Part shown: positions 6,345-10,725 of the stretch, in pieces
Layout of the letters: the number at the start of each line of letters is the position of its first letter
Position numbering within the stretch: position 1 is the first letter of the stretch
Origin: Actinomycetes bacterium
Lineage (GTDB): Bacteria > Actinomycetota > Acidimicrobiia > Acidimicrobiales > Acidimicrobiaceae
Assembly (NCBI GenBank): GCA_021819025.1
Contig: JAKASN010000023.1
Span: forward strand, 1 to 10,725
Length of the DNA stretch: 10,725 nucleotides
Reading direction: 5' to 3'
Program-made: the position numbers and the translations under genes
Notes under the pieces: model-generated
Told to the model about the DNA's origin: nothing
The model's database searches: none
The model's input: only the letters and a program-made list of their open reading frames with translations

Positions 6345-8389
6345 AAACTATTGTCTGATTCGGTGATGTAAATGCGGATGTTGGCCCATTCGTCGATCTC
6401 GGCACTGGTACGAGGTGGAACCAGGGTCGTCGAATCGAGCTGGTCGATGACGACAGGACCTCGGAAAGTGGCCCCGGCCGGCAATTGTGAACGCTCATAG
6501 ACTGGCGTAGCAACCCAGCCTTCGCGACCGAAGTAGACCGGGCGGATTTCGCGGGGAGCTCCGGGATCTCTCACCAAGGTGCGAGCCGGGACAAATGTTG
6601 GCTTGGGAATCTTGCCGACTGCGCTCAGGTGAATCTGGTAAATTTCGACGGGCTGGTCAAGCTGGCTAAAGGCAAACTCGCGTTCGTGAAGCTGGTGAAA
6701 TACCTCGACAGCCTGGCCAAGGGCGTCAACGCCCGAGCCGATAGGCACCGAAAGCGAGCGCCACTGCCCTTGGTAGCGCATGGAGATCGTCCTTTGCAGC
6801 AGGCAATTCTCGTCGGCAACCCCCTCGTGGCGCAACCTTGCCGCCGCTTCGGCTTCCAAGGCTTGAAACTTGGATTCCAAATCGCTGGTATCACAGCTTG
6901 CGGCCAATGCGGCATACATGGCCGAGAGATCGTGGCGGATGTCGACGAGCAAGCAGCCCATGGCGGATGTCACTCCGGGGCTAGGCGGCACCACGACGAC
7001 AGGGATGTTGAGCTCGCGCGCCACTTCAGCGCCGTGTAAAGGCCCTGCGCCGCCAAAGGCGATTAGAGCGAAATCGCGGGGATCGTAGCCTCGCCGGATG
7101 GTTATCAGGCGTACCGCATTGGCCATGTTGGCGTTAGCAACTTGCAATATGGCCTGGGCAGCCTCATCAACGGATACGCCCAGTGGTTTGGCTATCACGC
7201 CATCCACAGCCTCTACCGCGGCCTGATGGTCGAGTATCTTGGCGCCCCCGGCCAGGTTGGTGCCGAGGCGATTGAGGACGACATTTGCGTCGGTGTTTGT
7301 CGGTTGATCACCGCCGGATCGATAGCAAGCCGGTCCAGGGTCGGCACCTGCCGATTGCGGGCCGTTGCGCAAGGAGCCGGCGATGTCAATATGTGCTAAT
7401 GACCCTCCGCCAGCACCGATGGTAAGCACTTCGATGCTAGGGAACGCGATCGGGTGCCCATACTCTACGTGCCACTCTTTGGAGATGCGCAGCTCGCCGT
7501 TGGAAATCAAGGAGATGTCGGTGGAGGTGCCGCCCATATCCAGACCTACTGCATTCTCGTAGCCGCATTGTTGGGCAATGTGGCGCGCCGCGATGGCACC
7601 GGCCGCGATTCCTGAGGCCGCAAGACGGACCGCAAAGCGCTTCACCATGCGCGGCGTCATTGACCCGCCGCCGGAATGCAACAGGAGAAGATCTCCTTCA
7701 TATCCCCCTTTAGTGAGCTCATCGGCCAGCCGGTTTACATATCCCGAGACCAGTGGAGCCAACACCGCATTGGAGACTGCGGTATTGAAGCGATCGTGCT
7801 CAAAGATTTCCGGCAGGATCTCCGCCGATGCAGAAATGGTTGCGTCCGGAAGCTCCTCTTGGAGGATGCGGCGCATCTTAATCTCATTTTGCGGATTGGC
7901 GTAGGAGTTTATGAAGCAAACTGCCACCGTGGTGACTCCCCTTTTACGGAGAAGGGCGGCCAACTGGCGCGCTTCTTTTTCATCAACGGCGGTTATCACG
8001 TTGCCGGCGTAGTTGGTTCGCTCATTCACCTCAAAGCGGTCGCGGCGCTTGATGTAGGGACCAGAAACGTCTTTGTAGGCGTCCCAGAGGTCGTCTTTGG
8101 TGCCGTCTCGAATTTCAATCACGTCGCGGAAGCCGCGGGTGGTAACCATGGCCGCCCTCGGAAAGTTCCTCGTAATGAGAGCATTGGTGGCCACAGTGGT
8201 TCCGTGGGAAAATAGGTTTACTTGGTTGAGATGGACTTTCGCCCTCCGCACTCCGTCGAGGACGGCTACCATCGGGTCAAAAGGCGTTGAGGGGACCTTG
8301 GTCACGCGCATGTGCTGACTTCCCTCATCGAAGATGCACACGTCGGTGAAGGTGCCACCAACGTCAACGGCAACGCGAGCACTGGCCAT
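6329..8389 (-). CDS. hyuA: Hydantoinase A / oxoprolinase family subunit (HyuA), ATP-binding
   Basis: A 686-residue cytoplasmic protein of the actin-like ATPase fold. In this enzyme group HyuA binds and spends ATP to activate the substrate, working with HyuB. The N-terminal domain opens with VAVDVGGTFTDV (6-17), the phosphate-1 loop, and contains LFSHGTTVATNALITR (59-74). The central domain has LLLHSGGGSM (235-244), the second phosphate loop VGLDMGGTSTDISLI (281-295), TIGAGGGSLAHID (323-335), SAGADPGPACY (346-356) and FGGAGPLHGAEVARELNIPVVVVPPSPG (445-472). A C-terminal domain with MRYQGQWRSLSVPI (537-550) follows. The length is normal. The ATG at 8389 is chosen because it precedes the conserved N-terminus directly and has GAGAGG 9 bases upstream; the frame stays open to 8668 but that part overlaps the divergent regulator. 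The segment RDGTKDDLWDAY (94-105) differs from the LYDL-type wording I remember for ordinary hydantoinases. First gene of the operon; substrate not determinable. Confidence 0.9.
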   Translation of the reverse strand: MASARVAVDVGGTFTDVCIFDEGSQHMRVTKVPSTPFDPMVAVLDGVRRAKVHLNQVNLFSHGTTVATNALITRNFPRAAMVTTRGFRDVIEIRDGTKDDLWDAYKDVSGPYIKRRDRFEVNERTNYAGNVITAVDEKEARQLAALLRKRGVTTVAVCFINSYANPQNEIKMRRILQEELPDATISASAEILPEIFEHDRFNTAVSNAVLAPLVSGYVNRLADELTKGGYEGDLLLLHSGGGSMTPRMVKRFAVRLAASGIAAGAIAARHIAQQCGYENAVGLDMGGTSTDISLISNGELRISKEWHVEYGHPIAFPSIEVLTIGAGGGSLAHIDIAGSLRNGPQSAGADPGPACYRSGGDQPTNTDANVVLNRLGTNLAGGAKILDHQAAVEAVDGVIAKPLGVSVDEAAQAILQVANANMANAVRLITIRRGYDPRDFALIAFGGAGPLHGAEVARELNIPVVVVPPSPGVTSAMGCLLVDIRHDLSAMYAALAASCDTSDLESKFQALEAEAAARLRHEGVADENCLLQRTISMRYQGQWRSLSVPIGSGVDALGQAVEVFHQLHEREFAFSQLDQPVEIYQIHLSAVGKIPKPTFVPARTLVRDPGAPREIRPVYFGREGWVATPVYERSQLPAGATFRGPVVIDQLDSTTLVPPRTSAEIDEWANIRIYITESDNSLEESK

Positions 8390-8418
8390 CTTGTTTTTCC
8401 TCTCGACTCGAAGTGATA

Positions 8419-8430
8419 TATTCAGGAATA
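8419..8430. promoter_or_regulatory. Inverted repeat TATTC-AG-GAATA upstream of hyuA
   Basis: A perfect 5-bp inverted repeat with a 2-base spacer, centred 35 bases upstream of the hyuA ATG in an AT-rich stretch. Its position suits a repressor or activator site near the hyuA transcription start, but a repeat this short can arise by chance. Confidence 0.25.
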
Positions 8431-8482
8431 CAAGGTGACGGGCGTCGCTGTCTCTGGACGAACTAAAATTCGGCCCCATATA

Positions 8483-8501
8483 CGTTGTAGTTTTTACAGC
8501 G
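8483..8501. promoter_or_regulatory. Inverted repeat CG(T)TGTA-N5-TACA(G)CG, candidate operator
   Basis: A 19-bp imperfect palindrome with six of seven arm positions paired around the spacer GTTTT, lying near the middle of the divergent region. Its core TTGTAGTTTTTACAG (8485-8499) matches 13 of 15 positions of TTGTATTTTTTACAA, the reverse complement of 10293-10307 downstream of the regulator gene. It is the best candidate here for a binding site of the PucR-type protein, by inference only. Confidence 0.4.
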
Positions 8502-8532
8502 AGCCAGTTTGCCTCAGCGGGCATTGGCGCGT

Positions 8533-8546
8533 CAAAGTTCACTTTG
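8533..8546. promoter_or_regulatory. Inverted repeat CAAAGT-TC-ACTTTG overlapping the regulator's SD region
   Basis: A perfect 6-bp inverted repeat with a 2-base spacer, ending at the first G of the GGGGGA ribosome binding site of the regulator gene and 12 bases before its GTG. A protein bound here could block the regulator's own expression (autoregulation). The position is suggestive; the sequence does not match a consensus known to me. Confidence 0.35.
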
Positions 8547-8558
8547 GGGGATCTATAA

Positions 8559-10145
8559 GTGACAGATCGACCTGAAATGGTCCTGGCTGATGTGGTCGGG
8601 GAAGCATCGCTCAAGCTCACGCCGGTGGTACCAGGAGACCCGTCTCTCCCGGTGCACGGAGCACACACCAGCGAGATTCACTATCCAGCACGTTGGTTTG
8701 AAGAAAGAACCATCATGCTCACGACCGGATTGCGCTTTGTTGGTTCCGAAGCCGATTTGGACGAAGCTTCCAAGCTCGTGGTAGAGCTTCGCAGGGCCGG
8801 ATTAACCGCGATGTTTTTTGGGGTTGGGGTATACTTCGACGAAGTTCCTCAGGCGCTGGTAATCGCTTGCCGTAACGCCGGATTTCCCCTTTATGCCGTG
8901 GCTCCTGAGGTTCCCTTCTACCACATCGAGAATTTTGTCAACAAATCGAAGGTATCGCCGGATGCCTACGTCCTCAAGCGAGCCATGTGGTTAAGCAATG
9001 ACCTGCTGCAAAGTATTTCCGCTGAAGCTCCCATTCAGGCGCTGATTGCCCGTCTAGCGGCTGCAGCGCGCGGAACAGCAATCCTCTACGAGGATAGCGG
9101 CAAGGTAGTCGAAGTCTCGGGTGACGGGCCCACCAATTTGATCTGGAATGAACTGCGTGAACGTCCGGATGGCTTCGAAAAGATCAAGATTGGACGATGG
9201 GAGTTAATGTCGCGTTCATTGGTACTGCGTGGCGAGGGTTACAAACTTGCCATTGCCAGCCGCAATGCGGGAATCATGACCGAACTCGGCGACGCGCTCT
9301 TAGATACCGCCCAACGCCTGCTGGGAGCGATCAATGGCCTTAACAATCTCGCCATCTCTCGCGAGCAACATGAGAACGCCCAGTTGCTCACCACGCTACA
9401 AGATGGCATTCCGGTGTCGAGGGAGTATCGCTACTGGGAAAGGATGAGGATCTTCCGGTTCGAACCCTACGAACGGGTGCGTTCCTTGTCGGCCGTCAGC
9501 CTTGGAAGAGAGCTTCTTGCCCCCAACTTGATGACGAATTTGTTCGACCACGCTAACACTGTCGGCCTAGGTCTGCTTCTGGCAGAGAACGGACGGACAC
9601 CCGACAGCCCAGCGGGCCTTCACGCCCTTGTGGCGGACTTGCCGGCTTTAGCTGCGTGGCTGGAGAATTTCAGCCCATCTGTGGTGGTCGGGCTTTCCGA
9701 GCCATATTCGGACTTGGCGGCCACGCCCGAAGCATTTCGTGACGCCGAAACCGCGGTGAACATAGCGCGCCGCCGCGCCAGGGCGGCGCATCGTTCCGGG
9801 ATATCCGTCAAGCGTTCGATCATTCTCCTCGACGAGGTCGACCCGGCGACTTGGCTGCTGGCGCGCCGACAATCACCTCGCACTGAAGACAAGCTCGACA
9901 GGTTTGTGCGGCCGATCAAAGCCGACCCTGAGCTGACTTCCACGGTGATTCACTACTTAGCCCGCGACCAGGACATTGCCCGAGTGGCCAAAGAAATGTT
10001 TGTCCATGCCAACACTGTGCGTTATCGCCTGCGCAAGGTAGAAGAGCTGCTAGGCGTCTCTCTGGCCGAAGCGGCTGCTGTCACCAACTTGTACCTGGCT
10101 TTTCAAGACGAAGTATCGGCACTCGCCGGTCATGAGGGACCTTAG
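8559..10145 (+). CDS. PucR-family transcriptional regulator
   Basis: A 528-residue DNA-binding regulator. An N-terminal PucR-type sensor domain spans about residues 10-128, with the typical wording IMLTTGLRF (52-60), GLTAMFFGVGVYFDEVPQALV (81-101) and GFPLYAVAPEVPF (108-120). A middle region, about 140-410, includes the degenerate GGDEF-like part usual in these proteins. The C-terminal PucR-type helix-turn-helix lies at about 458-516: TSTVIHYLARDQDIARVAKEMFVHANTVRYRLRKVEELLG. The length is normal for the family. GTG at 8559 is preferred because GGGGGA lies 7 bases upstream; the in-frame ATG at 8577 has no such site. Family members (named after PucR of Bacillus subtilis purine/ureide catabolism) respond to pathway metabolites. 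Divergent placement next to hyuA-hyuB-permease indicates that it controls that operon. Whether it activates or represses, and its ligand, cannot be read from sequence. Confidence 0.9.
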   Translation: MTDRPEMVLADVVGEASLKLTPVVPGDPSLPVHGAHTSEIHYPARWFEERTIMLTTGLRFVGSEADLDEASKLVVELRRAGLTAMFFGVGVYFDEVPQALVIACRNAGFPLYAVAPEVPFYHIENFVNKSKVSPDAYVLKRAMWLSNDLLQSISAEAPIQALIARLAAAARGTAILYEDSGKVVEVSGDGPTNLIWNELRERPDGFEKIKIGRWELMSRSLVLRGEGYKLAIASRNAGIMTELGDALLDTAQRLLGAINGLNNLAISREQHENAQLLTTLQDGIPVSREYRYWERMRIFRFEPYERVRSLSAVSLGRELLAPNLMTNLFDHANTVGLGLLLAENGRTPDSPAGLHALVADLPALAAWLENFSPSVVVGLSEPYSDLAATPEAFRDAETAVNIARRRARAAHRSGISVKRSIILLDEVDPATWLLARRQSPRTEDKLDRFVRPIKADPELTSTVIHYLARDQDIARVAKEMFVHANTVRYRLRKVEELLGVSLAEAAAVTNLYLAFQDEVSALAGHEGP

Positions 10146-10151
10146 CGATAC

Positions 10152-10165
10152 CAGGTGCCCACCTG
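10152..10165 (+). terminator. Small hairpin just after the regulator gene
   Basis: Inverted repeat CAGGTG-CC-CACCTG, which in RNA would form a 5-bp stem with a GCCC loop, 6 bases past the regulator's TAG (10143-10145). No T-run follows, so termination is uncertain. Confidence 0.3.
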
Positions 10166-10292
10166 TGGAGCGAGTGGCCTGCGAGCAGTAAAAATCTTGA
10201 ATGCGTCAAGATATCGCTGTCTCATGTGCGAGAAATTGACGCATCTCGCGACGGTCGGCTTGACCGGGCTTGGTGGAGGCGCGCCGAGCTTT

Positions 10293-10307
10293 TTGTAAAA
10301 AATACAA
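10293..10307. promoter_or_regulatory. AT-rich palindrome TTGTA-AAAAA-TACAA
   Basis: A perfect 5-bp inverted repeat with a 5-base spacer, 147 bases downstream of the regulator's stop. Read on the minus strand it matches the core of the candidate operator at 8485-8499 in 13 of 15 positions with the same spacing. It may be a second site for the same regulator, for example in front of a gene that once lay here, or a chance AT-rich palindrome. Confidence 0.3.
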
Positions 10308-10542
10308 TCAAGTTGCCATCTATGGCTGGGCGGCGACAAGGAAGGGAGCGAGGCACGAGTTGATCAGGCCTGGTTTTGGGGAGTCGCGCGAACATTCTGC
10401 CAGGCCAGTACGCCTCGTCCTTGAAAACCCTTCTTAGGACCTCGATTGACCCAGTGATCCACCGACGTCACATTTGCTAAGAGAGTCCGTTTTCGCGAAA
10501 TTCTCTCTCGGCGGCGCGCTCAATCTCACGATAGCGAGGCGC

Positions 10543-10725
10543 CTACTGAGATTTGATGTGCGCGATACAAAATCGCAGATGGTCCGTTGAGGCCGCTCGG
10601 TTCGCCCCCAAGAAACCAACGAGCATTCCTTGCTTAGTACTCGGGACCGTAATTGCGATCACGTATTCGTGGACCCTTAGGCTGCAGCCCGGGAGCCTTT
10701 GTTGTCGCTGAGACGCTCCATGAGT
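10543..10725 (-). CDS. Possible C-terminal end of an unidentified protein entering from the right edge
   Basis: One minus-strand frame is open from the window edge to a TAG at 10543-10545, about 60 codons. It includes VIAITVPSTKQGMLVGFLGANRAAS, then DHLRFCIAHIKSQ. The alternation of a VP-x-x-x-x-G-x-LVG-x-LG strand and a following helix is loosely like the C-terminal effector domain of IclR-type regulators, but this is a weak impression. After the stop the frame continues APRYREIERAAEREFRENGLS, which may be further coding sequence cut off by a nonsense change. Start and family cannot be determined within the window, and it may be no gene at all. Confidence 0.2.
   Translation of the reverse strand, partial: THGASQRQQRLPGCSLRVHEYVIAITVPSTKQGMLVGFLGANRAASTDHLRFCIAHIKSQ

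Larger units (their letters stand above)
8390..8558. promoter_or_regulatory. Divergent promoter/operator region between hyuA and the PucR-type regulator
   Basis: This 169-base gap must hold the promoters of both hyuA (minus) and the regulator gene (plus). It contains AT-rich stretches at about 8411-8430 and 8478-8498 and three short inverted repeats, listed separately. Regulators of this family commonly control a divergently transcribed catabolic operon and often their own gene. I could not assign convincing -35/-10 boxes on either strand. Confidence 0.6.
10146..10542. other. Region downstream of the regulator, no recognisable gene
   Basis: About 400 bases with only short open frames that resemble no family I know. 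It holds a small hairpin at 10152-10165, an AT-rich palindrome at 10293-10307 and a 7-bp inverted repeat GGCCTGG/CCAGGCC (10367-10373 and 10400-10406) with a long spacer. Confidence 0.45.

Noticed and set aside
8390..8668. 93-codon upstream extension of the hyuA frame
   Set aside because: It overlaps the 5' end of the regulator gene and the promoter region, shows no family similarity, and the ATG at 8389 has its own ribosome binding site directly before the conserved HyuA N-terminus.
10562..10576. GCGAT-ACAAA-ATCGC inverted repeat
   Set aside because: A short repeat with no T-run or promoter context; it lies inside the uncertain right-edge frame and is not distinguishable from chance.
1..10725. 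CRISPR array, rRNA, tRNA or intact insertion sequence
   Set aside because: No regularly spaced direct repeats, no recognisable RNA gene and no intact transposase were seen on either strand.

Overview
The window is bacterial DNA with a GC content above half, judged by eye. It carries one well-preserved catabolic module flanked by decayed, gene-poor sequence. The organism cannot be named from sequence alone. The PucR-type regulator, the GTG starts, the AGGAGG-type ribosome binding sites and the protein wording would fit an actinobacterial lineage of moderate GC, but a Chloroflexota or Bacillota (Sulfobacillus-like) origin is not excluded.

Layout. (a) 1-497, minus strand: the N-terminal half of a LivH-type branched-chain amino acid or amide ABC permease, running off the left edge. 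(b) 498-2053: about 1.55 kb with no intact gene. It holds an AT-rich patch with overlapping palindromes (697-719), a 29-bp near-perfect palindrome (1381-1409) and the C-terminal remnant of a PIN-domain (VapC-like) protein on the plus strand (about 1624-1839). (c) 2054-2840, minus: a tyrosine recombinase (integrase) pseudogene with an in-frame stop, a frameshift and a missing N-terminus. (d) 2890-8389, minus: a compact operon hyuA-hyuB-NCS1 permease, with a 4-bp hyuA/hyuB overlap and a 98-bp hyuB/permease gap. (e) 8390-8558: a divergent intergenic region with three short inverted repeats. (f) 8559-10145, plus: a full-length PucR-family regulator. (g) 10146-10725: mostly empty; an open reading frame entering from the right edge on the minus strand is uncertain.

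How the genes work together (inference). The NCS1 permease would import a nucleobase- or hydantoin-like heterocycle. The HyuA/HyuB pair would open or otherwise convert it in an ATP-dependent reaction. The divergent PucR-type protein would sense the substrate or a pathway intermediate and control the operon. The exact substrate cannot be read from the sequence. No carbamoylase, racemase, or third (gamma) carboxylase subunit is present in the window.

Nothing here is clearly a new biological system. The points most worth a second look are the dead integrase plus PIN relic beside the operon, the 29-bp palindrome, and a TTGTA-N5-TACA(A/G) motif found both in the operon/regulator promoter region and downstream of the regulator.
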